Shown: positions 11,901 to 22,474, numbered from the stretch's first letter. The stretch: 36,112 nt of DNA from Haplosporangium gracile (GCA_015499985.1 JAAAUF010000389.1:1-36112); one strand, 5' to 3'. Notes: generated from the sequence alone by a model not told the origin. A program made the numbers and translations.

Positions 11901-14298
11901 GCTGAAGAGGAGAGAGTTCATCATTGTCGAAGGAAGAGGGTGTACCATTCTGTGCTCCTCTTGTCAATGCGCTGCCATTACTGCTCGAGCTGTTGGAACG
12001 ATGGACGCTCGATCCCTGAGCGGGCTCGTCCATTTGAAGATCGTCCAGCTTGGAGAAATCCCAGCCGAGACCATCAGAGAACTCGAGAATCAGGCTGTTG
12101 TGGGAAGGCTCGGGCTCAGACTCGTATCCGTCCTCTGTAGCGTCCACAGACAGCATGTAAAGACTTTCCATGTCAGCAACCGAAGATCGGCGGCGATCCT
12201 TGTCAAATCCAGGCATTAATGATTGTCGGGATTGATGGCGCAAACGACTCAAATGTGACTGGTCCTGCATCATCTCTTCGTACTCGTATCGCTCATTCTC
12301 GTAGGGGAGTGCGGGTGATAGTGGTCCTGACCGAGAAGAGTTGGACTTTGCGAGCGAGTGTGACCGCGAGAGCGAGGACTCGTGAATCGAGCTAGATTGT
12401 TGTGAGAGTGGCGAGGCTGATCGGGGTGTCGGGACGTGGTCGAAATATCCATTGGCAGATCGTCCCATTCCTGTAGGTGTCATTGTGGAAGGCCATCCAG
12501 AAGATGCAGGCATAGATCCAGCGCTCGAGGGCACAGACATGTCGGGACGGCTGTGCATGGACATATTGGGCATGGCGCCTGTTTCGTTGCTCCGTTGACG
12601 TGCACTCCTGACCTCTCGTGTGATGTTGTCCACGTAGCGGTTCTCATCGACGTCATCCTCCTGCTCAATCTTGGCCAGGTCGTGTGTGGTTTTGATGCGG
12701 AGGAAGGCGCGAAGGAGATCCTCACAAGCAGCGCCCCAGAGGTTGCGTTGCTGAAGGGAGGCATCGAACGTTGTGAATTCGCGCTCTGGCTCGGCCATGA
12801 TGCTGAGGGAGATGGCCTTTGCGACGACGACGAGAGTCATGCCGTTGAGGTGGGCGAGGAGGGTGACGTCGGCGCAGAGGGAGAAGAGGTCGAGGAGGAT
12901 GGCGCGGTTGGCGGGCGGTAGGTCGTGTACGAATCGGCTGAAGCTGCGGTCTAATTTGATAAAGAAATTGGATGGGCATGATTGGACAAGTTCACGAGAA
13001 ATTTAAGAGTGATCAGTATCACTCAGATCATTCAGCTCATTCTGGTTTGGAGGCCGTTGAGGCAGAGGGACAGGTCTGAGTCTGGAAAGAAAAAAAAACT
13101 TTAAAAAATCGCAAAGAAAACTGAGGAGGAGCATTCGATTAGATGGGGGAGAAGAGCAGGATGAGCAGGGGCAGGAATGGCATGGAGGGAGGATGGATGG
13201 CTCCTCTGGTGAGCAGCAAAAGGGGGAATGGATGAGATTGGACTGAGTTGATAATACACGCAAATCCCCCCCATTAAATTTATCCGTTCTAGATGAAAAT
13301 CTACATGTACAGTACAGCCACGTAAAGTACAATGCCAATTGACACAAGGTGGTTTCCACTCACTCTTCGCTCTTCGCCCGGGTCACTTCATATCCGAGGT
13401 TGACTGACTGACTGACTGGCTAGCTGTCGTTCATTTACCTTGATCGAGATAAAGGGTCTGGTAATCAGCATAGGTGACAAGTGTTTCCTCAGAATACCGG
13501 ATCGCCCATTTCATTGCGTGCGCCACCAAATGAATGTCAACCTGGCGGAGAAGCGAGAGTTGAGTGTTGGAATCATCGTCGAGAATTAGGCGAATTGTGT
13601 CTATAACAACCTCCTTGCTTTGTGCCATCTGAACTTGGCGCAAGATACCCTTGGTTGTAAGGCCTATTGTTGTTGTTGTTCATGCATAAACAATAAACAA
13701 TCTGATTAGGATAACGCCAAGGGAAATAATAATAATAACCTTCATGTGTAAAAGAAGTAACAAACGTGTGTCTATGGCAACACAAAAAGGAACTAAAAAA
13801 TAAACAGTACGAATAAAAAAGACGCATAGCAACACAGAAGCACAAAGGGCACAGAAAATACAACAAAGCAGAAACAATAGGAAGCAACAAGGAGAGAACA
13901 CAAAAAAATAGAAACGGAAAGGCGAGAGAAAGGGAGGGGTACATGCCTCGTTCACGAATCTCCTTGATACAGCGTTTGACAATGACTCTGGTGACCTCCA
14001 TTGACAAGTCAGGCATGGGGGAGTCACCTTTGCCCATATTGGATTTTTTTTGTATGCTCTTGGCTCGGCGCAGGTTGCCGTTGCTTTGGGCCCGAAGCAG
14101 TGTTCCTTGACGACTCAACATGGAGCCGCCAGAGGTCATCCCTGATGGGTCAAGAGCTTTTGTGTTTGAGATGTTGCTGGAATTGGTGAAGATGCTGCTG
14201 CCGCTGGATGTCGTGATGTTGCTAGTCTGCTGTTGCGAGTTGCCACCTTTGAACTGGTCGCGAAGGTTCCTTGCACTAGACACCAGACGCAGAGACAT
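8974..14298 (-). CDS. Msb1/Mug8-like RhoGAP-fold polarity protein
   Basis: Exons on the minus strand are 14298-13947, 13663-13439 and 12950-8974, giving about 1517 aa. The N-terminus is Ser/Asn/Gln-rich. Residues about 98-310 form a RhoGAP-like fold of the Msb1/Mug8 type. Visible blocks are VTRVIVKRCIKEIRERG, VDIHLVAHAMKWAIRYSEET and LPPANRAILLDLFSLCADVT, then LAHLNGMTLVVVAKAISLSI. The rest is a long Ser/Pro-rich, probably phosphorylated region. It holds two more conserved-looking islands: one near 1110-1160 (LYYQLQWDAFSEGGFTTDFF) and the extreme C-terminus (GWVMLEPGKDGAVGWIKIDR). Family members act in bud or hyphal polarity with Cdc42/Rho signalling and the cell-wall pathway. I see no clear arginine finger, so GAP activity should not be assumed. 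Intron 1 has a GC donor. Intron 2 (488 nt) joins G|AC in frame. Confidence 0.8.
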
Positions 14299-15009
14299 TC
14301 TGTTTGTGCTGTTGTGAGAAGAAACGGTAACAAATAGTGATACAGAGAAGTGAGGGAATGAGAGAGTATGGGTAGAGAAGTTCGGTGGTTATGGATGCTG
14401 AATGAGATGAAGTTAAGAGTTAAGAAGGTGAAGAGGAAGAGGAGTGAGAAAAAAGAGAGAAGTGAAGGGCGGTGTCCGGCTGTGTTTTTCCCGGAGGATG
14501 GGGGGGAAGAGGAAGAAGGTAGGACGAGAGACGGGGGTATAAAAAGGAAAAAAGGGTTTTTTTTGTTGTTGGTGGAGAAGGAGGAAGGGGAAGGGGGTTG
14601 AGTGGAGCAAAGGGGAAGTAGAAGTAGAAGGGAGAGGGATCAAACAGTGCAAACAAACAAAAGGGTAGAGAAAGAAGGTTAATAAAAGAAGAGGAAGAAA
14701 GAGAAAGAGAAAGAGACAGAGAAAAAGAAGAAAGAAGAAAAAAAATAGGGATTGAGAGCGTTAAATGGCATGCAGATGTTAAGATATGTTATAAACAGCT
14801 ATTTATGATATGAAAGATGGACACATAGCAATGCAATGACGAGAAGGAGAGTAGTACCGATGTGTTTGTATGAATGTTCATCCAAACGCGTTGTGAAACC
14901 ACCCGAAGGCAACGCCCATCGGGGACATTGGAGAGAGGGAAGTGCCAAGAGACAAATACATATAGGATCGATTTGATTTGATTTTTTTTTTTTTAGATAG
15001 TTAATAATG

Positions 15010-15375
15010 AGTGGGTTAGCGGGTTAGTCAATCAATCAAAATCAGTCAGTCAGATATCAGCCATTAAAAAAAAGGTACGATCAGTGGATGTTAATAGATA
15101 TCATTCCATTCGTTCATTCATAGGAACATGGTTATTAGAAATAGGTTAAGCAGCATAGCCAAATCGATTGTTATCACGTCAGTATCGGTTAGCAAATGGG
15201 CAAGGGTCAGTAGTTGTTAGTAACGGATTAGTAGTTGGCAGTGATCGGTAAGGGTTAGGAATACAATGGTTAGCAACGGTCAGTGGTTAGAGGTGAAAGG
15301 TCAGTGATTGGAGGTTGAAGGTCAATGGTTAGTGGTTAGTGATTAGTGGTTAGTAGTTAGTGGTTAGTAGGCGAA
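15010..15375 (+). repeat. GGTTAG/GTTAGTGG-rich degenerate repeat region
   Basis: TTAG recurs many times, often inside GGTTAG. It is densest at about 15325-15370, where GTTAGTG units are nearly tandem. Two copies of GGGTTAG occur near 15013-15026 and one near 15248. The array is degenerate with no fixed period. GGTTAG is a rotation of the TTAGGG telomere repeat, so a decayed interstitial telomeric tract is one reading. A decaying minisatellite is the other. Confidence 0.55.
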
Positions 15376-17825
15376 GGAGAAGAGAAAGAGGAAGAGAGAG
15401 GGCAATGGTTAGTTGCCGACCTGGAACGACAGGGTACCACCTATCCTTGAATGCAATAACAACAATCGAGCATGTGTGTGGACGAAATAAATTCACATTA
15501 ATGGCGAGGTGACCTCACCAACATCAAAGGAAAAAGCCTCTCTTTCCCTCTATAGGTGGCTGATGTCGAGATGGATCCCGTTGTGCCTGTATGGGTGTGA
15601 GTGTGGTGTGTATGTGTATTGATGGTGGATTCGCTTAGTGAGTGTTGTGACAACGGGAAGGGGGCCGAAAGGTCTTGTGGAATGTGGACAAAGTGTGTGG
15701 GTGGGATGAGATGGGTAGGGCCGACCCTGCTGGATTGAGGCAGGGTTCAATAAATGAGGGCGCGTGTGTCTGTGGAACAGAGAGAGCGCGAGGAGCCAAG
15801 TCGCGTATAGAGGATGTGTCGACACAAAAAAAAAGGGTCGATCGGGGGTGGAAAGGCTGATTGGAGGCACAATAACAACAAAAAAAAATAGTGTTGGTGC
15901 ACAACGAAAGATTCAGACAAAACAAGAAGGAAATAAAGAAGGAAAAGGAAAGGAAAGTAAAGAAGGAGGATAAAGAAGAGAGTCAATAAGTGAGTGAGTA
16001 GGAATGAAAAAAGAGTGCAAAGAGTGTAAAGAGAGGGAGGGAGAGTGGAAGGAAGAGAGTGAAAGGGCGATGTGATTTGTCAATAGTCCCCGGTTCAACA
16101 AAGTGTTACTGACGAAGACGACAGACGGACGGATGGACGGAAAACATCGTTCAGAGAGAAAGCAAGAAAAAAGAAGGCTAATTGCCGCTGCGAGGGAAAT
16201 ACACATGTAGACAGAGAGTTGAAATGAATGCAAGGGACAAGAGACAGAGTGAAGGGCGCCAAACCAAGGATTGGCAGGACAAAAATGGACAAAAGGATTG
16301 GAAGGATTGGAAGGCAAAGAAGGACGAGGAAAAGAGCTTATAGTGATTGTATTGTTTTGTTTATTAGGTAGTGTTATTTTTTTACAGTCCAACTCCCTTT
16401 GCTCATGGTTGATGTTCACCCTTTCAGGAGACAGCACAAGGACGGGGTCGCAGGGGGAAGGGCGGGACAAGACTGGACAGGACACTCAAAAGAAAGAGAG
16501 AGAGTGAGAGAGAAAAAAAAGACTAATGTGTGATGTCTATCTGGCAACTCTCTCCCTTTTTTTTCTTTTCTAACTTCATTCGGTTCCTGCGAAAGAGGAT
16601 GATATAATGGATGATACCCATGCCTGAATATAATCGACATCTAGACAGCCCCGTGTATGCATTTACTGTTTGTTTGTTGTTGCTGTTGCTGTTGCTGTCT
16701 ATGTATGCGTGTACGAGTGTGTATCTCTACCAAACAGGCATGCATCCCCGAGCAACAAAATAGCAATAGACAAATGAATGAAAAGGAATGGGAACAAGGC
16801 AAGGGATAAAAAAGCGGTTCAACCAACCAATGGCGATCGCCATGGCTCACGGAGCTCATTTTATTATTGTATTATTCCTATTGCGCCCAGACTGAAAGAA
16901 AAGACCATGTACTAGGCAAAGCGATGGAGAATTAACGAGTAGAAAACGAGGCAAGAGACTGAGAGCAAAAACGGTCGCTATACTCCTACAAACGCCAGGG
17001 AAAAGGATGTCGCTGTTAAAGACTTCGCGGTGCGCACGCGAGAAAATAATAATCCATGCCTTTTGCTTCGTTTCAGCTTTTCTGCTATTGCTTGGGTATA
17101 TCCTGCGAATGTAGCATTGCACACAAAAGTATTCCTTTATCGTTTTGGCGAGAAGAGCTACATACAAAAAAGAGCTACTTCATCTCATAGAAAAAAAAAC
17201 ACAAGAAAACAAAAGCTCTCGACTTCTTCCACTTCTTTGGTGTTGAGCAAGGGTGAAAAGGATCTCTCTCCTCCACCATCTTTGACGAAAGGACAAAAGG
17301 GAGCAAAGGATTCGATAATGACTGAAAAGAGGGGGGAAAGAAAGGGAACATTCTCTCAATTCCTATCTCATTTCAATTGTGCGGTCAAGGAGCTCTCTAT
17401 CTCCCTCTCTTTTTCTCATTATCGCTCTCTCATTTTCGTTGGCGATGATGGAAGAGAGGTTTCCCTTCACAAGTGATGACCAATTCGCCGAAAAGCGTGT
17501 GCTTTTCTTTCATGCCATTTACAAATAGCAATCATAACCAAAACAAGGAGTAAGAGAGGACCAAAAAGTAGGAGAACCCTAGTAGATGTTTCGACACCCA
17601 CCTTTCCTATTGAGCAACGGCCCCTTTTTTCGAGACCAACACCAACACCATCCCCATTAGCAAATGAATCTAGTTCCTCCCCAGATTTAGTTTTAGTTTG
17701 CTAAGACGGTAGGGACTCACCTTTTGAAGGTGTTTGAGAAGCCACTCTTTTATCCAGACCTACCTGGGAGAATGTGGGGGTTGGTTTAGGATATAGCCGT
17801 AAGAAAAGTATCGAAACACGGAGAC

Positions 17826-17888
17826 TATGAAAAGTATGAAAAGTATGAAAAGTATGGAAAGTATGAAAAGTATGAAAAGTATGAAAAG
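17826..17888 (+). repeat. Seven-copy 9-bp tandem repeat (TATGAAAAG)
   Basis: Seven head-to-tail copies of TATGAAAAG are present, six identical and the fourth with A to G (TATGGAAAG). On the minus strand they would read as repeated Phe-His-Thr, but I see no supported gene around them. Confidence 0.95.
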
Positions 17889-18086
17889 AGAAGAGGAATG
17901 ATGAGAGAGCGTGCGAAGTGACGATTTGCCAACCCAAGACTAGCGCAAGCAAAGCAAAGCAGAATAGCCAGGGACATATGTCACAACAGGACCTTTCACG
18001 GGGAGGAGAATTGGCTAACTGGCCGACCAAAGAAAAAAAAGAGGGGGGACACCGTCTAGAACCCAGTCGCTACTCCTTTCACGCAA

Positions 18087-18093
18087 TATAAAT
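18087..18093 (+). promoter_or_regulatory. Possible TATA box (TATAAAT)
   Basis: TATAAAT lies about 140 bp upstream of the ATG at 18227 and is followed by a pyrimidine-rich stretch. It fits a promoter for the doubtful small gene there, but the link is inference. Confidence 0.3.
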
Positions 18094-18226
18094 TTTGCAG
18101 ACACGAAGTACCATAGACATGTTGCAGAAGCTGCTTTTTCAGCCCGTTAGGTGCTTTCTCGGCAGCTAATTCCCTCAAAGTTCTCTTATTCTTCTTTCTC
18201 CATTCAAGCCACATAACAATATCAAG

Positions 18227-18286
18227 ATGGCTCTACATGCTCTGACTCTCGCAACCGTTATTTTTCTGTCCCAGATGCCCCAGTTC
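18227..18286 (+). CDS. Possible first exon of a small secreted protein (rest not resolved)
   Basis: ATG at 18227 reads MALHALTLATVIFLSQMPQF, a short hydrophobic stretch like a signal peptide. It is followed directly by a donor-like GTATGC. A branch-like CTTAAC (18307-18312) and pyrimidine-rich acceptors (CCTAG near 18346, GGCAG near 18379) follow. Joining in phase 0 to either gives a stop within about 18 codons, so no full gene can be built from what I see. It may be a decayed gene or chance. Confidence 0.2.
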
Positions 18287-19090
18287 GTATGCAGATTTGC
18301 AGCACCTTAACGAGGGCTACATACATGATCTCTCTCTCCTTCCTAGTCTATCTCTCTCGCTCTTTTCACTCTCGGCAGGCATGGCTCTGAGGGAGGATGA
18401 ACCAAACTTTATTTTTCCAACGTCCGCCTGCAGGAGGTACCTACAGCACTCCCCTTCTGGCTACATCTACAGTACAGTACCCAGTCTTTCACCATCAGGT
18501 ATTCCCCGTCCGACTTCCGAAATGCATGGTTATGTGAAAATTAACGGCATAGGAACCCAGGACAGCTTATTCGGGTGCTGACTGCGTCGCGTGAAAAATC
18601 GAACAACGTGATACATGCAGGATGGCCAATTGTTTATTTTTTTTGCTATGTCCGACACTTCTTGAACCAGTTTAAAAAAAAAAAAAAAAAGGAAGAGGAA
18701 GAAGAAGAAGAAAAATCGTATGACTCGATCAAGCGTCAATTGAGCAACGAAAACCTTATGTGCTTTGCCACCATACTTGTGTGCGGTGAAACCATAATTT
18801 CGGAAGAGCCACAACCCGCTTTTTTCACTCGTGAAATGTTGTTTGTTTTCTGCTCTCTACTTTGCCACCAGTTTGTGTTTCTGGAATGTGAGCCACGCTT
18901 GCTATTGCTGTTGTTGCATATTTTTTTTCGTTTACCACGCTGACATGCACAACATCCATTGGTCAAACAACAAATGCACACAAACAAACAAACGCCCTAG
19001 TCGCCAGCAGGGAGGGTTCATGTTCTACTGCTACAAGCCAAGTGGCAAACTATTTTAACTTAGTCATGTCATACCGGAGCCGACAGTCTT
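18287..19090. other. Intergenic region upstream of the MARVEL-like gene
   Basis: Apart from the doubtful downstream exons of the 18227 candidate, I see only an A-run with a GAA repeat (18673-18715) and A/T-rich sequence. No domain-like reading frame is present. Confidence 0.4.
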
Positions 19091-19098
19091 TATAAAAG
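19091..19098 (+). promoter_or_regulatory. TATA box of the MARVEL-like gene
   Basis: TATAAAAG lies 175 bp upstream of the start codon at 19266 and is followed by a pyrimidine-rich leader, a typical arrangement for a highly expressed fungal gene. Confidence 0.55.
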
Positions 19099-19265
19099 CG
19101 GTGGGTTTTGATGTCTTCCCGTCGTTTTCCTTAACTTTAGTCAACTTCATTCCCCCCAGCTGCCCTTCCCTCCCACTTTTTAGTGTTCCTTTTCCCCACG
19201 TCTACGCTTCTACATATCTTCCCCTACCTTTACTCGTTTTTATAACAAGCAAAAGTTCGACGAAA

Positions 19266-20482
19266 ATGGCGTTCACAGCACACAGTGGCCTGCTCAAGTT
19301 TGGCTTCATCCTCGCCGTCTTTTTGTTCTTCTTTGGTCTCATCGCTCTTGGATCTCTCGCCAAATATGCCAGCCAAAGGTAAAAAAAAATCACGCGCACG
19401 CCCGCTCCTCCCTTCCACTCTCACCTCCAACCAACATTTTCGCCAAAAATCGAATGCGCCCCTCCGTTTTTTCTGTTGTCATCCTTGCCCAAGCATTAGC
19501 ACAAAGAAGCAACGCTTAACACAGTAACAACGACATCTCAGCCTGAAGATTAGGAACCAAGATGATTACAAGATCTGCCTTATCTTTTTGTCACAGGAGA
19601 AACAGCAGCCAGGAATGTGTACCTTTGCAGACACCGCCAGGTAAAAAAGCAAGAAAGACTAAACTCACAAAAAAAAAATGGCCTGATGCTTTTATTATGA
19701 ATACAGGAAGAAGCTTTTGAATGATACTCATCTAAAATTCCTTCGTTGAATGATGCCACGATGATAGTGTTCTCATTTCGGTTGCCGCAGCGTGTTTGTT
19801 TGCAATGGACTTTGTGACATGGAAGAAGAGCGAGAACTACAAGGGCAAACGCGCTTCTATTGCTGTAAGTTGATCTATTTTTTTTTATTTTTTTTTTTTG
19901 GGTTGGTTTCAACAACTCGATGGTTGAGGCGCCATAATGCTCCATCATATTGACTAATCTAGACGTTCTCTTCTTTTTTTCGAACGATCAAATAATCGCA
20001 GAGCTTGTTCCTGTCCCCAGCAATGTGCATCTTCTCCTTCTGTGCCGCCATCACCCTCGCACTCGGCATCAAATCAACCATGAACCACGCCCAGGAGGTC
20101 AATCCTGGTATATCCCTCTTTCTTCTTTTCACCAGGAAAAAAATCGCACGATTCCCTAACTCATGACCTTTCCTTTCTACCGAAAAAAACTCACGCCATA
20201 TCACATTGCCTCCTCGTTAACCTAGGTTCGACGTACCCGGGTCTGAAGGGTATCTACACTGGCATCTCGTGTGTTGCTCTTGCAGGCTTGTTCTTTGCCA
20301 TTTATGCTTCGAGCGAGTACATCCAGTACCGTCGTCGACATATCAATGGAGACAAGGTATACTTTGCATCCAAGGAGGGTGACAACCGGCCATGTACTGT
20401 GCATGTCTATGTGATATTTATAACTGACTGACCATGCATTTCTTCCTTGTCTACCCTTCTTCTTTTGCTTGTTTAGTGGTAG
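19266..20482 (+). CDS. Small multi-pass membrane protein, MARVEL-like
   Basis: Six exons: 19266-19378, 19597-19640, 19791-19864, 20002-20107, 20226-20356 and 20477-20482, giving about 157 aa. Frame is kept at every junction. The 44-nt exon 2 is needed, because joining exon 1 straight to exon 3 would put exon 3 out of frame with exon 4. Three clear membrane segments are seen at about 9-33 (LLKFGFILAVFLFFFGLIAL), 79-103 (SPAMCIFSFCAAITLALGI) and 120-143 (YTGISCVALAGLFFAIYAS). A weaker one lies around CLFAMDFVTW. The C-terminus is basic (EYIQYRRRHINGDK). Size and layout recall fungal MARVEL-type membrane proteins, but no signature settles the family. The last exon encodes only Trp and the stop (TGG TAG). 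If that intron is retained, the protein ends after 24 other residues. Confidence 0.6.
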
Positions 20483-21197
20483 CAACCAGGTCCCCTTAGT
20501 AAACATGCGAAATCAGATAAAACTCAACTGTAAAGAAACTCTTGACGTGTAATTTTGTTTCGATTCGTCAGTATACAAAAAAATTCCATGCCAATTAATT
20601 ACTCGCCAGTCAAAGAAAGAGTACTTTTTTTTTTTCAATGATCTTGCATTTGTGAGTACCCAAGCCCTTCCCTCTGTGACCTGTCAACATATTTGTCTAT
20701 TCACTATTATATCATCCATACAATCTTGACCGATTGGCAAACACTCCCTCCTGTCACCCATTGAAGAAAAGTCGCGAGCCTTGTAGGCTTCCTGCTTGCT
20801 TGCTGTTTGTAAACGTTCCATGTTTTTTCCTTGAGCGGCAGTTAATTGTGAGAACGAAAGTGATTAGATGTGGGCTTCCATGAGCGCTTGGCGATCGAAA
20901 AAGAGGGAAAGGGGTAAGTGTTGCGCGCTACTGCTTTTTGGTGTTATCCTTTGTCTCTGGCTCATAGTTATGTTGAGCGCTGGGAGGTTGTTGGCGATGA
21001 GAGTAGCGGCTGGTTCGAAAGTGAAAAGGAAAGGAGAAATGAACGAGCATAGTTGCAAACAAAAAGTCAGAAAGGAAAAAAAGAAGAAATACCAGTGATC
21101 AGCAGTGACCCTGCGTCATGTTGGCACTACAAACTGAAGTTTCAAAAAAAATACGAGCGATAAAAACACAGTTTATTGGGGCGTGAAGTCGACAGCT
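20483..21197. other. Convergent intergenic region between MARVEL-like and quinone reductase genes
   Basis: It holds the 3' regions of both genes. A plus-strand open frame at 20868-21098 encodes 76 aa with one hydrophobic stretch flanked by basic residues, but nothing else supports it as a gene. On the minus strand AATAAA (plus-strand TTTATT, 21172-21177) lies about 20 nt past the reductase stop and is a likely poly(A) signal. Confidence 0.5.
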
Positions 21198-22324
21198 TTA
21201 GAGCTTGAGGACAAGCTTGCCAGTGGTCTTTCTACTCTCGAGATCGTCGTGAGCCTGCTTAACATCCTGAATGGGGTAGACCTTGTGAATGGCAAACTGG
21301 AGCTTGCCCTCGGCGACCAAGCCCAAAAGTTCAGAGCTGAGGGCATCAAACTCCTCACGCGTGGTGATGTACTGGAAAAGAGTGGTGCGCATCAGACGGA
21401 TGTTCTTCTCGGCCAAACGCATAATGTTTACGGGAGGAACAGCTCCACTGGCATTTCCGAATGAAATGACAGTTCCAAGACGACGGACAACCTTCAAACT
21501 GACGTCAAAAGTAGAAGCACCAACACCATCCAAGACAACGTGGACGCCCTTGTTTCCAGTAAGCTCGTTGACCTTTGCCACCAACTCGTCGTATCCGTTG
21601 GAGTAGTCGACCACGTAATCAGCTCCGTTTGCCTTGGCGAGCTGTGCCTTTGCCTCCGACGAAGTTGTTCCAATGACATTGGCACCGAGGAGCTTGCACA
21701 TCTGGCAGAGAAGGAGACCCACTCCGCCGGCAGCGGCGTGGATCAGCACCCAGTCGCCCTTTTCGACCCTGTAGGCCTGGCGCACCAAGGACCAAGCAGT
21801 CAATCCCTGAAGCAAAAGTGCAGCACCCTTTTGAATCAAAAAATGTTGAGGGGAGAAAATAAAAATGTGAGCAATAGAGTTCCCACGGTGCAGTCTTTTT
21901 TGCCGCTGTTGCTTTTTTCGGTCGACATCCTTTGCAGCACTTTTGTTTCCTGCAGTGCTCCAAAACATACCTGCTCGAGTGAAATGGCGTCAGGCAGCTT
22001 GGCAAGAGAAAGAGTCGAGACGGCATCGTACTCGGCATAGGAACCAGGACCCATAAAGGCCACACGGTCGCCGACCTTGAAGTCGCCCTTGACCTCAGGT
22101 CCAACCTCGACAATCTCACCAGAGCCCTCGCGTCCGACGATGAAGGGGAGAGTCTGGGGATAGAGACCGGATCGCTGGTAGGTGTCGATAAAGTTGACAC
22201 CGGCATAGGCTACTTTGACAAGGACCTGGTCGGGCTTTGGGGTGGGCTTGGGAACAGGTACGTAAGCGAGGACGGAGCTGTCACCGTGCTTGGGGATCTG
22301 GATGGCATGAATAGTTGAGGACAT
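21198..22324 (-). CDS. Quinone oxidoreductase (zeta-crystallin type), NADPH-dependent
   Basis: Exons on the minus strand are 22324-21971 and 21827-21198, giving 327 aa, the usual size for this family. The protein reduces quinones with NADPH (yeast Zta1 and human CRYZ belong here). The N-terminal GroES-like domain shows YAGVNFIDTYQRSGLYP and PFIVGREGSGEIVEVGPEVK. The Rossmann domain shows VLIHAAAGGVGLLLCQMCKL (about 145-164) with the AAGGVG dinucleotide-binding loop, then GADYVVDYS and VLDGVGASTFD. No zinc-binding cysteine set is seen, as expected for QOR. The intron is GTATGT...AAAAG, phase 0. I chose ATG 22324 (MSSTIHAIQ) because it has A at -3 and a TATA box sits about 145 bp upstream. An in-frame ATG 45 codons earlier is discussed separately. 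Confidence 0.95.
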
Positions 22325-22466
22325 GGTGCGACAATTGTTGATGTGGGCCAGACGAAGGGTTAAAGATGGGAATGTGAGAGATGCAGAGAGCCGAAAAGAG
22401 CGGGAAAGGGATGCGAGAGTGCGGGTAGATGTGACGAAAAGAAGGGGAGGAAACGACATGTGCTTT

Positions 22467-22473
22467 TTTTATA
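22467..22473 (-). promoter_or_regulatory. TATA box of the quinone reductase gene
   Basis: On the minus strand TATAAAA lies about 145 nt before the chosen start codon and only about 8 nt before the upstream in-frame ATG at 22459. This favours transcription starting downstream of that ATG. Confidence 0.5.
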
Positions 22474-22474
22474 T

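Larger units (their letters stand above)
14299..18226. other. Long gene-poor gap with purine-skewed plus strand
   Basis: No convincing gene is seen on either strand. The part next to 14298 is the promoter and 5' leader of the Msb1-like gene and is strongly C/T-rich on its coding strand. Long G/A-rich runs on the plus strand (14360-14760, 15750-16060, 16270-16520) produce open minus-strand frames made mostly of Ser, Leu, Phe and Pro. Those frames lack any domain or codon pattern and I do not call them. Repeats here are listed separately. Confidence 0.5.

Noticed and set aside
15913..16485. 190-codon minus-strand frame in the 4-kb gap
   Set aside because: It is made of Ser/Leu/Pro/Phe from C/T-rich DNA, with no domain, biased composition and no splice or promoter support.
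17030..17476. 148-codon plus-strand frame
   Set aside because: Lys/Ser-rich low-complexity translation of purine/pyrimidine tracts without any recognisable motif.
17826..17888. CRISPR-like or regulatory array
   Set aside because: Units are 9 bp, contiguous and without spacers: an ordinary tandem repeat in a eukaryote.
21828..21968. Start of the quinone reductase C-terminal half at the open frame from 21968
   Set aside because: This part lies in the intron (GTATGT...AAAAG). The two exons join in phase 0 into a full-length family member.
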